Shown: piece after piece, positions 37,447-50,004 of the stretch | Layout: every line of letters starts with the position of its first letter | How positions within the stretch are numbered: the first letter of the stretch is position 1 | Position numbers and translations under genes: made by a program | Notes under the pieces: generated by a model | Database searches by the model: none | Seen by the model: the letters and a program-made list of their open reading frames with translations, nothing else | Told to the model about the DNA's origin: nothing | Assembly (NCBI GenBank): GCA_947650365.1 | Contig: OX393557.1 | Coordinates: forward strand, 372,001-436,000 | DNA length: 64,000 nt | Direction: 5' to 3' | DNA from: Chamaelirium japonicum | Taxonomy: Eukaryota; Streptophyta; Magnoliopsida; Liliales; Melanthiaceae

Positions 37447-39941
37447 TAGAATGGATCGTACGAATGAATTAGTATGGATTGAATTAGAATGAATCGTACG
37501 AATGAATTCTAATTCATTCGTACAAATGAAATAGAATGGATCGTACGAATGAATTGGAATGGATACATTCGTGCGAATGAATTAGAATGGATCGTATGAA
37601 TGAATTAGAGTGGCTACATTCGTACAAATGAATTAGAATGGATCGTGCGAATGAATTAGAATGGATCGTGCGAATGAATTAGAATGGATCGTACGAATGA
37701 ATTAGAATGGATCGTATGAATGAATTAGATTGGATCGTATTAATGAATTAGAATGGATCGTGCGAATGAATTAGAATGGATCGTACAAATGAATTAGAAT
37801 GGATACGAATGGATCGTACGAATGAGTAAGAATGGATCGTACGAATGAAATAGAATGGATTGTACGAATGAATTAGAATGGATACATTCGTGCGAATGAA
37901 TTAGGATGGATCGTATGAATGAATTAGAATAGATTGTGCGAATAAATTAGAATGGATCGTACGAATGAATTAGAATGGATACATTCATGCGAATGAATTA
38001 GAATGGATCGTATGAATGAATTAGAATGGATCGTATGAGTGAATTAGAATAGATACGAAGGAATTAGAATGGATCGTACGAAGGAATTAGAATGGAGAAT
38101 GGATCGTGCGAATGAATTAGAATGGATCGTGCGATAAGAATGGATCGTACGAATGAAATAGAATAGATCGTACGGATAAATGAATTTGGATCGTGCTAAT
38201 GAATTAGAATGGATCGTACGAATGAATTAGAATGGATCGTACGAATGAGTAAGAATGGATCGTACGAATGAAATAGAATGGATCGTATGAATGAATTAGA
38301 ATGGATTGTGCGAATGAATTAGAATGGATCGTACGAATGAATTAGAATGGATACATTCGTGCGAATGAATTAGAATGGATCATACGAAGGAATTAGAATG
38401 GATCGTACGAATGAATTAGAATGGATCGTACGAATGAATTAGAATGGATCGTACGAATGAATTAGAATGGATACATTCATGCGAATGAATTAGAATGGAT
38501 CATACGAATGAATTAGAGTTGATACATTCGTGTGAATTAATTAAAATGGATAATACGAATGAGTAAGAATGGATCGTAGAATTAGAATGGATCATATGAA
38601 TGAATTAGAATGGATACATACGAATGAATTAGAATGGATCGTATGAATGAATTAGAATGAATCGTGCGAATGAATTAGAATGGATCGTACGAATAAAATA
38701 GAATGGATCGTATGAATGAATTAGAATGGATCGTGCGAATGAATTAGAATGGATCGTACGAATGAATTAGAATAGATTGTGCGAATGAATTAGAATGGAT
38801 CGTACCGAATTAGAATGGATCGTACGAATGAATTAGAATGGATCATATGAATGAATTAGAATGGATCGTTTGAGTGAATGCGAATGGATCGTGCGAATGA
38901 ATTAGAATGGATTGTACGAATGAATTAGAATGGATCGTACGAATGAATTAGAATGGATACATTCGTGCGAAGAAATTAGAATGGATCGTATGAATGAATT
39001 AGATTGGATCGTATAAATAAATTAGAATGGATCGTACGAATGAATTAGAATGGATCGTGCTAATGAATTAGAATGGATCGTGCGAATGAATTAGAATGGA
39101 TCGTGCGAATGAATTAGAATGGATCGTACGAATGAATTAGAATGGATCGTACGAATGAATTAGAATGGATCGTTCGAGTGAATTAGAATAGATTGTGCGA
39201 ATGAATTAGAATGGATTGTACGAATGAATTAGAAAGGATCGTGCGAATGAATTAAAATGGATCGTATGAATGAAATAGAATGGATCGTATGAATTAGAAT
39301 GGATCGTACGAATGAATTAGAATAGATTCTGCGAATGGATTAGAATGGATCATACGATTGAGTAAGAATGGATTGTACGAATGAAATAGAATAGATCGTA
39401 CGAATGAATTAGAATGGATCATGCTAATGAATTAGAATTGATCATACGAATGAATTAGAATAGTTTGTGCGAATGAATTAAAAGGGATCGTATAAATGAA
39501 TTAGAATGGATCGTATGAATGAATTAGAATGGATCGTGCGAATGAATTAAAATGGATCGTATGAATGAAATTGAATGGATCGTTTGAATTGGAATGGATC
39601 GTACGAATGAAATAGAATGGATCGTACGAATGAATTAGAATAGATTGTGCGAATGGATTAGAATGGATCATACGATTGAGTAAGAAAGGATTGTACGAAT
39701 GAAATAGAATAGATCGTACGAATGAATTAGAATGGATCGTATGATTGAATTAGAATGGATCGTTCGAATGAATTAGAATAGATTGTGCGAATGAATTAGA
39801 ATGGATCGTACGAATGAATTAGAATGGATCGTGCGAATAAATTAGAATGGATCGTATGAATGAATTAGAATGGATCGTGCGAATGAATTAGAATATGGAT
39901 CGTACGAAGGAATTAGAATGGATCGTACGAATGAATTCGAA
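37447..39941 (+). repeat. Long plus-orientation block
   Basis: About 108 units. There is a minus stub at 37,508-37,521. Positions 37,554-37,760 match 9,085-9,300. Positions 37,795-38,200 match 20,501-20,900, including GGAGAATGGATCG and CGGATAAATGAATTTGG. The block thus joins two haplotypes that are far apart elsewhere, a visible recombination mosaic. Two CGATTGAGTAAG copies (39,355 and 39,673) mark an approximately 318-bp internal repeat. Confidence 0.89.
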
Positions 39942-40439
39942 TGTATCCTTTCTAATTCATTTGTACCATCCATTCTAATTCATTCGTACGATCCATTCTA
40001 ATTCATTCGTACGATCCATTCTAATTCATTCACACGATCCATTCTAATTCATTCGCACGATCCATTCTAATTCATTAATAAAATCCATTCTAATTCTTTT
40101 GCACGAATGTACCCATTCTAATTCATTCGTACGATCCATTCTAATTCATTCGTACGATCCATTCTAATTCATTCGCACAATCCATTCTAATTCATTCACA
40201 ATCATACGATCCATTCTAATTCATTCGCACGAATGTATCCTTTCTAATTCATTCGTACGATCCATTCTAATTCATTCGCACAATCTATTCTAATTCATTC
40301 GAACGATCCATTCTAAGTCATTCGTACGATCCATTCTAATTCATTCGCACGATCCATTCTATTTCATTCGTACGATCAATTCTAATTCATTCGCACGAAT
40401 GTATCCATTCCAATTCATTCGTACGATCCATTCTAATTC

Positions 40440-41330
40440 ATTCGCACAATCTATTCTAATTCATTCGTACGATCAATTCTAATTCATTCGCACGTATCCA
40501 TTCTAATTCATTCATACGATCCATTCTATTTCATTCGTACGATCCATTCTTACTCATTCGTACGATCCATTCTAATTCATTCGTACGATCCATTCTAATT
40601 CATTCGCACGATCCATTGTAATTCATTCATACGATCCATTCTAATTTATTCGCACAATCCATTCTAATTCATTCGTACGATCCATTCTAATTCATTCGCA
40701 CAATCTATTCTAATTCATTTGAACGATCCATTCTAATTCATTCGTACGATCCATTCTAATTCATTCGTACGATCTATTCTATTTCATTTGTACAATCCAT
40801 TCTTACTCAATCGTAAGATCCATTCTAATCCATTCGCACAATCTACTCTAATTCATTCGTACGATCCATTCTAAGTCATTCGTACGATCCATTCTAATTC
40901 ATTCGCACAATCTATTCTAATTCATTCGTACGATCAATTCTAATTCATTCGCACGTATCCATTCTAATTCATTCATACGATCCATTCTATTTCATTTGTA
41001 CGATCCATTCTTACTCATTCGGACGATCCATTCTAATTCATTCGTATGATCCATTCTAATTCATTCGTACGATCCATTCTAATTCATTCGCACGATCCAT
41101 TCTAATTCATTCATACGATCCATTCTAATTTATTCGCACGATCTATTCTAATTCATTCGTACGATCCATTCTAATTCATTCGCACAATCAATTCTAATTC
41201 ATTCGAACGATCCATTCTAATTCATTCGTACGATCCATTCTAATTCATTCGTACGATCTATTCTATTTCATTCGTACAATCCATTCTTACTCAATCGTAT
41301 GATCCATTCTAATCCATTCGCACGATCCAT
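40440..41330 (-). repeat. Higher-order repeat pair, about 461-bp period
   Basis: CACGTATCCATTC, a 28-bp-form derivative missing AATG, occurs at 40,491 and 40,952. Around it the order CGATCAATTC, CTATTTC, TTACTCATTC, TTTATTCGC, CAATC(T/A)ATTC, GAACGATCC, TTACTCAATCG repeats. The second copy has one extra 23-bp unit (CGTATGATCC). Confidence 0.88.
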
Positions 41331-41449
41331 TCTAATTCATTCGCATGATCCATTCTAATTCATTCGCACGATCCATTCTAATTCATTCGTACGATCCATT
41401 CTAATTCATTCTAATTCATTCGCACGATCCATTCGCATTCACTCAAACG

Positions 41450-42333
41450 ATCCATTCTAATTCATTCATATGATCCATTCTAATTCATTCGCACGAATGT
41501 ATCCATTCTATTTCATTCGTACGATCCATTCTAATTCATTCGCACGATCCATTCTAATTCATTCGTTCGATCCATTCTAATTCATTCATACGATCCATTC
41601 TAATTTATTCGCACGATCCATTCTAATTCATTCATACGATCCATTCTAATTCATTCATATGATCCATTCTAATTCCTTCGTACGATCCATTCTATTTCAT
41701 TCGTACGATCCATTCTAATTCATTCATACGATCCATTCTAATTCATTCATACGATCCATTCTAATTCATTCGTATGATCTATTCTATTTCATTCGTACAA
41801 TCCATTCTTACTCAATCGTATGATCCATTCTAATCCATTCGCACAATCTATTCTAATTCATTCGTACGATCCATTCTATTTCATTCGTACGATCCATTCT
41901 AATTCATTCATATGATCCATTCTAATTCATTCGCACGAATGTATCCATTCTATTTCATTCGTACGATCCATTCTAATTCATTCGCATGATCCATTGTAAT
42001 TCATTCGTACGATCCATTCTAATTCATTCATACGATCCATTCTAATTTATTCGCACGATCCATTCTAATTCATTCATACGATCCATTCTAATTCATTCAT
42101 ATGATCCATTCTAATTCCTTCGTACGATCCATTCTAATTCATTCGTACGATCCATTCTAATTCATTCGCACGATCCATTCTAATTCATTCATACGATCCA
42201 TTCTAATTCATTCGTATGATATATTCTATTTCATTCGTACAATCCATTCTTACTCAATCGTATGATCCATTCTAATCCATTCGCACAATCTATTCTAATT
42301 CATTCGTACGATCCATTCTATTTCATTTGTACG
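41450..42333 (-). repeat. Higher-order repeat pair, 442-bp period (18 x 23 + 28 bp)
   Basis: CGCACGAATGTATCC recurs with offset 442 (GCACG at 41,491 and 41,933). GTATGAT before (C/A)TATTCTATTTC also recurs with offset 442 (41,772 and 42,214). The length is exactly eighteen standard units plus one 28-bp unit. CATTCGTTCGATCC in the first copy replaces CATTCGTACGATCC. Confidence 0.91.
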
Positions 42334-43323
42334 ATCCATTCTAATTCATTCATACAATCCATTCTAATTCATTCGTACGATCCATTCTAATTCATTCATA
42401 CGATCCAATCTATTTTATTCGTACGATCCATTCTTACTCATTCGTACGATCCATCTTAATTCATTTGCACGAAGGTATCCATTCTAATTCATTCGTACTA
42501 TCCATTCTAATTCCTTCGTACGATCCATTCTAATTCCTTCGTACGATCCATTCTAATTCATTCGTACGATCAATTCTAATTCATTCGTACGATCCATTCT
42601 ATTTCATTCATACGATCCATTTTAATTCATTCGTACGATCCATTCTAATTCATTCGTACGATCCATTCTAATTCATTCGTACGATCCATTCTAATTCATT
42701 CGTACGATCCATTCTAATTCCTTCGTATGATCCATTCTAATTCATTCGTACGATTCATTCTAATTCAATCCATTCTAATTCATTCGTACGATCCATTCTT
42801 ACTCATTCGTACGATCCATTCTAATTCATTCGCACGATCCATTCGCATTCACTCAAACGATCCATTCTAATTCATTCATACAATCCATTCTAATTCTTTT
42901 GCATGAATGTATCCATTCTAATTCATTCGTACGATCCATTCTAATTCATTCGTATGATCTATTCTAATTCATTCGCATGATCCATTCTAATTCCTTCGTA
43001 CGATCCATTTTAATTCATTCGCACGATCCATTCTAATTCATTCATACGATCCATTCTAATTCATTCATACGATCCATTCTAATTTTTTCGTATGATCTAT
43101 TCGAATTCCTTCGTACGATCCATTCTAATTCATTCATACGATCTATTCTAATTCTTTAGCACGAATGTATCCATTCTAATTCATTCGTACGATCCATTCT
43201 AATTCCTTCGTACGATCCATATTCTAATTCATTCGTACGATCCATTCTAATTTATTCGTACAATCCATTCTAATTCATTCGCACGAATGTATCCATTCTA
43301 ATTCATTCGTACGATCCATTCTA

Positions 43324-44038
43324 CGAATTAGAATGGATCGTATGAATGAATTAGAATGGATCGTGCGAATAAATTAGAATGGATCGTATGAATGAATTAG
43401 AATAGATTATGCGAATGAATTAGAATGGATCGTACGAATGAATTAGAATGGATACATTCGTGCGAATGAATTAGAATGGATCATACGAATGAATTAGAAT
43501 GGATCATATGAATGAATTAGAATGGATCGTACGAATGAATTAGAATGGATACATTCATGCGAATGAATTAGAATGGATCATACGAATGAATTAGAATGGA
43601 TTCATTCGTGCGAATGAATTAGAATGGATCGTACGAATGAGTAAGAATGGATCGTACGAATGAATTAGAATGGATTGAATTAGAATGAATCGTACGAATG
43701 AATTAGAATGGATCGTACGAATAAATTAGAATGGATCGTACGAATGAAATAGAATGGATCGTATGAATGAATTAGAATGGATCGTGCGAATGAATTAGAA
43801 TGGATCGTACGAATGAATTAGAATAGATTGTGCGAATGAATTAGAATGGATCGTGCGAATGAATTAGAATGGATCGTACGAATGAATTAGAATAGATTGT
43901 GCGAATGAATTAGAATGGATCGTACGAATGAATTAGAATGGATCGTACGAATGAATTAGAATGGATCGTATGAATGAATTAGAATGGATCGTGCGAATGA
44001 ATTAGAATGAATCGTACGAATGAAATAGAATGGATTCG
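43324..44038 (+). repeat. Plus-orientation block
   Basis: Thirty-one units. The start matches 1,170-1,430 (GATACATTCATGCG, GATCATACG, GGATTCATTCGTGCG, GAGTAAG, GGATTGAATTAG). The end matches 29,770-29,946, so it is another mosaic joining two distant haplotypes. Confidence 0.88.
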
Positions 44039-44410
44039 CACGAATGTATCCATTCTAATTCATTCGTACGATCCATTCTAATTCATTCGTACAATCCATT
44101 CTAATTCATTCGCACGATCCATTCTAATTCATTCATACGATCCATTCTATTTCATTTGTACGATCCATTCTTACTCATTCGTACAATCCATTCTTACTCA
44201 TTCGTGCGATCCATTCTAATTCATTCGTACGACCCATTCTAATTCATTCGTACGATCCATTCTAATTCATTCGTACGATCCATTCTAATTCATTCGCACG
44301 ATCCATTCTAATTCATTCATACGATCCATTCTAATTCATTCATATGATCCACTCTAATTCATTCATACGATCCATTCTAATTCATTCGTACAATCCATTC
44401 TAATTCATTC
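44039..44410 (-). repeat. Minus-orientation block
   Basis: Sixteen units. Its last 80 bp match those before 1,968, ending CATTCGGAT(T/C)GTGCG, so the minus-to-plus junction at 44,411 is a copy of the one at 1,969. Confidence 0.88.
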
Positions 44411-46473
44411 GGATTGTGCGAATGAATTAGAATGGATCTTACGAATGAATTAGAATGGAACGTATAGATTGTGCGAATGAATTAGAATGGATCGTACGAA
44501 TGAATTAGAATGGATCATACGAATGAATTAGAATGGATCGTACGAATGAGTAAGAATGGATCGTACGAATGAAATAGAATGGATCGTATGAATGAATTAG
44601 AATGGATACGTGCGAATGAATTAGAATTGATCGTACGAATGAATTAGAATAGATTGTGCGAATGAATTAGAATGGATCATACGAATGAATTGGAATGGAT
44701 ACATTCGTGCGAATGAATTAGAATGGATCGTACGAATGAAATAGAATGGATCGTGCGAATGAATGAGAATGGATCGTATTAATGAATTAGAGTGGATCAT
44801 ATGAATGAATTAGAATGGATCGTATGAATGAATTAGAATGGATCGTGTGAATGAATTAGAATGGATCGTACGAATGAATTAGAATGGGTCGTACGAATGA
44901 ATTAGAATGGATCGTACGAATGAGTAAGAATGGATCGTACGAATGAAATAGAATTGATCGTATGAATGAATTAGAATGGATTGTGCGAATGAATTAGAAT
45001 GGATTGTACGAATGAATTAGAATGGATCGTACGAATGAATTAGAATGGATACATTCGTGCGAATGAATTAGAATGGATGATATGAATGAATTAGAATGGA
45101 TAGTTTGAGTGAATGCGAATGGATCGTGCGAATGAATTAGAATGGATCGTACGTATGAATTAGAATAGATTGTGCGAATGAATTAGAATGGATCGTACGA
45201 ATGAATTAGATTGGATCGTACGAATGAATTAGAATGGATCGTACGAATGAGTAAGAATGGATTGAATTAGAATGAATTAGAATGGATACATTCGTGCAGA
45301 AGAATTAGAATGGATTGTACGAATGAAATAGAATAGATCGTACGAATGAATTAGAATGGATCATGCTAATGAATTCGAATAGATCGTACGAATGAATTAG
45401 AATAGATTGTGCGAATGAATTAGAATGGATCGTACAAATGAATCGGAATGGATACATTCGTGCGAATGAATTAGAATGGATCGTATGAATGAATTAGAGT
45501 GGATACATTCGTACAAATGAATTAGAATGGATCGTACGAATGAATTAGAATGGATCGTATGAATGAATTAGAATGGATCGTATGAATGAATTAGAATGGA
45601 TCGTATGAATGAATTAGAATGGATCGTGCGAATGAATTAGAATGGATCGTGCGAATGAATTAGAATGGATCGTACGAATGAATTAGAATGGATTGAATTA
45701 GAATGAATCGTACGAATGAATTAGAATGGATCGTATGAATGAAATAGAATGGATCGTACGAATGAATTGGAATGGATACATTCGTGCGAATGAATTAGAA
45801 TGGATCATATGAATGAATTAGAGTGGATCGTTTGAATGAATTAGAATGGATCGTACTTATGAATTAGAATGGGTCATACGAATTAAATAGAATGGATCGT
45901 ACGAAGGAATTAGAAAGGATCGTACAAACGAATTAGAATGGATCGTATGAATGAAATAGAATAGATCGTACGAATGAATTAGACTGGATCGTATGAATGA
46001 ATTAGATTGGATCGTATAAATGAATTAGAATGGATCATGCAAATGAATTAGAATGGATCGTGCGAATGAATTAGAATGGATCGTACGAATGAATTAGAAT
46101 GGGTCGTACGAATGAATTAGAATGGATCGTACGAATGAGTAAGAATGGATCGTACGAATGAGTAAGAATGGATCGTATGAATGAATTAGAATGGATCGTA
46201 CGAATGAATTAGAATGGATACGAATGGATCGTACGAATGAGTAAGAATGGATTGTATGAATGAAATAGAATAGATCGTATGAATGAATTAGAATGGATCG
46301 TATGAATGAATTAGAATCGATCGTACGAATGAGTAAGAATGGATCGTACGAATGAATTAGAATGGATTGAATTAGAATGAATCGTACGAATGAATTAGAA
46401 TGGATCGTACGAATGAATTAGAATGGATCGTGCGAATGAATTAGAATGGGTCGTACGAATGAATTAGAATGGA
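44411..46473 (+). repeat. Long plus-orientation block
   Basis: Ninety units. Positions 44,411-44,765 match 1,969-2,300 and 45,830-46,110 match 165-430. It ends in the ACACGATCCAGATCC junction also seen at 12,092 and 15,183. Positions 45,355-45,535 carry the GATCATGCTAATG, GGAATGGATACATTC, GAGTGGATACATTCG run of the inverted repeat. Confidence 0.89.
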
Positions 46474-47728
46474 TACACGATCCAGATCCATTCTAATTCA
46501 TTCGCACAATCTATTCTAATTCATTCGTAGGATCCATTCTAATTCATTACTACGATCCATTCTAATTCATTCATACGATCCATTCTAATTCATTCGTACG
46601 ATCCATTTTAATTCATTCGCACGATCCATTCTAATTCATTCATACGATCCATTCTAATTCATTCGTATGTATCCATTCTAATTCATTTATATGATCCATT
46701 CTAATTCTACGATCCATTCTTACTCATTCGTATTATCCATTTTAATTCATTCACACGAATGTATCAACTCTAATTCATTCGTATGATCCATTCTAATTCA
46801 TTTGCACGAATGTATCCATTCTAATTCATTCGTATGATCCATTCTAATTCATTCGTACGATCCATTCTATTTCATTCGTACGATCCATTCTAATTCATTC
46901 GTACAATCTATTCTAATTCATTCGTATGATCCATTCTAATTGAATCCATTCTAATTCATTCGTACGATCCATTCTAATTCATTCGTACGATTCATTCTAA
47001 TTCAATCCATTCTAATTCATTCGTATGATCCATTCTTACTCATTCGTACGATCCATTCTAATTCATTCGCACGAATGAATCCATTCTAATTCATTCGTAT
47101 GATCCATTCTAATTCATTCGCACGAATGTATCCATTCTAATTCATTCGTACGATCCATTCTAATTCATTTATACGAATGTATCCACTCTAATTCATTCAT
47201 ACGATCCATTCTAATTCATTCGCACGAATGTATCCATTCCAATTCATTCGTACGATCCATTCTAATTCATTCGCACAATCTATTCTAATTCATTCGTACG
47301 ATCAATTCTAATTCCTTCGTACGATCCATTCTAATTCATTCGTATGATCCATTCTAATTCATTCGTATGATCCATTCTAATTCATTCGCACGATCCATTC
47401 TAATTCATTCATACGATCCAATCTAATTCATTCATACGATCCATTCTAATTCATTCGCACGAATGTATCCATTCTAATTCATTCGCACGATCCATTCTAA
47501 TTCATTCATACAATCCATTCTAATTCCTTTGCACGAATGTATCCATTCTAATTCATTCGTACGATCCATTCTAATTCATTCGTATGATCTATTCTAATTC
47601 ATTCGCATGATCCATTATAATTCATTCATACGATCCAATCTAATTCATTCGTACGATCCATTCTAATTCATTCGCACGAATGTATCAACTCTAATTCATT
47701 CGTACGATCCATTCTAATTCATTCATAC
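46474..47728 (-). repeat. Minus-orientation block
   Basis: Fifty-four units. The TCTACGATCC / CGTATTATCC / GTATCAACTC marker at about 46,706-46,770 is nearly identical to 3,905-3,970. Positions 47,100-47,320 carry the minus version of the haplotype at 19,135-19,375. It ends in the palindrome TACATGTA (47,726-47,733). Confidence 0.89.
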
Positions 47729-48117
47729 ATGTACGAATGAAGTAGAATGGATACATTCGTGCGAATGAATTAGAATGGATCGTATGAATGAATTAGATTG
47801 GATCGTATGCATGAATTAGAATGGATCGTGCGAATAAATTAGAATGGATCGTACAAATGAATTAGAATGGATCGAACGAATGAATTAGAATGGATCGTAC
47901 GAATGAGAAAGAATGGATCGTACGAATGAATTAGAATGGATCGTACGAATGAATTAGAATGGATACATTCGTGCGAATGAATTAGAATGGATCATATGAA
48001 TGAATTAGAATGAATCGTTTGAGTGAATGCAAATGGATCGTGCGAATGAATTAGAATGGATTGTACGAATGAATTAGAATGGATCGTACGAATGAATTAG
48101 AATGGATACATTAGTGC
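47729..48117 (+). repeat. Plus-orientation block
   Basis: Seventeen units with GTTTGAGTGAATGCAAATGG at about 48,018. It ends at GATACATTAGTGCGAATCC, matching the junctions at 8,157, 9,637 and 35,111. Confidence 0.88.
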
Positions 48118-48446
48118 GAATCCATTCTATTTCATTCGTACGATCCATTCTAATTCATTCGCACGATCCATTCTAATTCATTCATACGATCCATTCTAAT
48201 TCATTTGTACGATCCATTCTAATTCATTCGTACGATCCATTCTAATTCATTCGCACAATCTATTCTAATTCATTCGTACGATCTATTCTAATTCATTCGT
48301 ACAATCCATTCTAATTCATTCATACGATCCATTCTAATTCATTCGTACGATCCATTCTAATTCATTCACACGATCCATTCTAATTCATTCATACGATCCA
48401 TTCTAATTCATTCGCACGAATGTATCCATTCTAATTTATTCGTACA
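48118..48446 (-). repeat. Minus-orientation block ending at TACATGTA
   Basis: Fourteen units. It begins like 9,637 and ends with the same CGTACATGTATGAATG junction as 10,107. Both block edges therefore match block 9,637-10,106 while the middle is shorter by about six units. Confidence 0.88.
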
Positions 48447-50004
48447 TGTATGAATGAATTAGAATGGATCGTATGAATGAATTAGAGTTGATACATTCGT
48501 GCGATTGAATTAGAATGGATCGTACGAATGAATTAGAATGGATCGTACGAATGAATTAGAATGGATACATTCGTGCGAATGGATTAGAATGGATCGTATG
48601 AATGAATCAGAATGGATCGTGCGAATGAATTAGAATGGATCGTATGAATGAATTAGAATGGATCATATGAATGAAATAGAATGGATCGTACGAATGAATT
48701 AGAATGGATCGTGCGAATGAATTAGAATGGATCGTGCGAATGAGTAAGAATAGATCGTACGAATGAAATAGAATGGATCGTATGAATGAATTAGATTGGA
48801 TCGTATTAATGAATTAGAATGGATCGTACGAATGAATTAGAATAGATCGTACGAATGAATAAGAATGGATACGAATGGATCGTATGAATGAATTAGAATG
48901 GATCGTACGAATATATTAGAATGGATCGTACGAATGAATTAGAATGGATTGAATTAGAATGAATCGTACGAATGAATTAGAATGAATCATACCGTACGAA
49001 TGAATTAGAATGGATCATATGAATGAATTAGAATGGATCGTATGAATGAATTAGAATGGATCGTACGAATGAATTAGAATGGATCGTATGAATGAATTAG
49101 AATGGATCGTGCGAATGAATTAGAATGGATCGTGCGAATGAATTAGAATGGATCGTACGAATGAATTAGAATGGATCGTATGAATGAATTAGATTGGATC
49201 GTATTAATGAATTAGAATAGATCGTACGAATGAATTAGAATAGATCGTACGAATGAATTAGAATGGATACGAATGGATCGTACGAATGAGTAAGAATGGA
49301 TCGTACGAATGAAATAGAATGGATTGTACGAATGAATTAGAATAGATACATTCGTGCGAATGAATTAGGATGGATCGTATGAATGAATTAGAATGGATCG
49401 TACGAATGAATTAGAATGGATACATTCGTGCGAATGAATTAGAATGGATCGTATGAATGAATTAGAATCGATCGTACGAATGAATTAGAATGGATCATGC
49501 GAATGAATTAGAATGGATCGTTCGAATGAATTAGAATGGATCGTATGAATGAAATAGAATGGATCATACGATTGAATTAGAATGGATCGTGCGAATGAAT
49601 TAGAATGGATCGTACGAATGAATTAGAATGGATCGTACGAAGGAATTAGAATGGATAGTACGAATGAATTAGAATGGATACCTTCGTGCAAATGAAATAG
49701 AATAGATCGTACGAATGAATTAGAGTAGATTGTGCGAATGGATTAGAATGGATCATACGATTGAGTAAGAATGTATTGTACGAATGAAATAGAATAGATC
49801 GTACGAATGAATTAGAATGGATCGTACGAATGAATTAGAATGGATCGTTCGAATGAATTAGAATAGATTGTGCGAATGAATTAGAATGGATCGTACGAAT
49901 GAATTAGAATGGATCGTACGAATGAATTAGAATGGATCGTACGAATGAATTAGAATGGATCGTGCGAATGAATTAGAATGGATCGTACGAATGAAATAGA
50001 ATGG
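48447..50004 (+). repeat. Plus-orientation block flanking duplication copy B
   Basis: About 67 units built from parts seen elsewhere in a different order: 48,447-48,500 (like 10,107), 48,560-49,030 (like 27,571-28,020), and 49,115-49,820 (like 30,655-31,440). It ends at GGATTCGCACGAATGTATCC, like 26,750 and 29,946. Confidence 0.88.

Larger units (their letters stand above)
39942..43323 (-). repeat. Long minus-orientation block (3.4 kb) with higher-order repeats
   Basis: About 145 units. It contains a 461-bp pair (about 40,440-41,330) and a 442-bp pair (about 41,450-42,333), listed separately. All four share the CTTACTCAATCGTA(T/A)GATCC then CTAATCCATTCGC marker, at about 40,803, 41,286, 41,807 and 42,249. 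The same marker is found singly at 2,977, 3,296, 15,411 and 34,431. It ends abruptly at CATTCTACGAATTAG. Confidence 0.9.
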
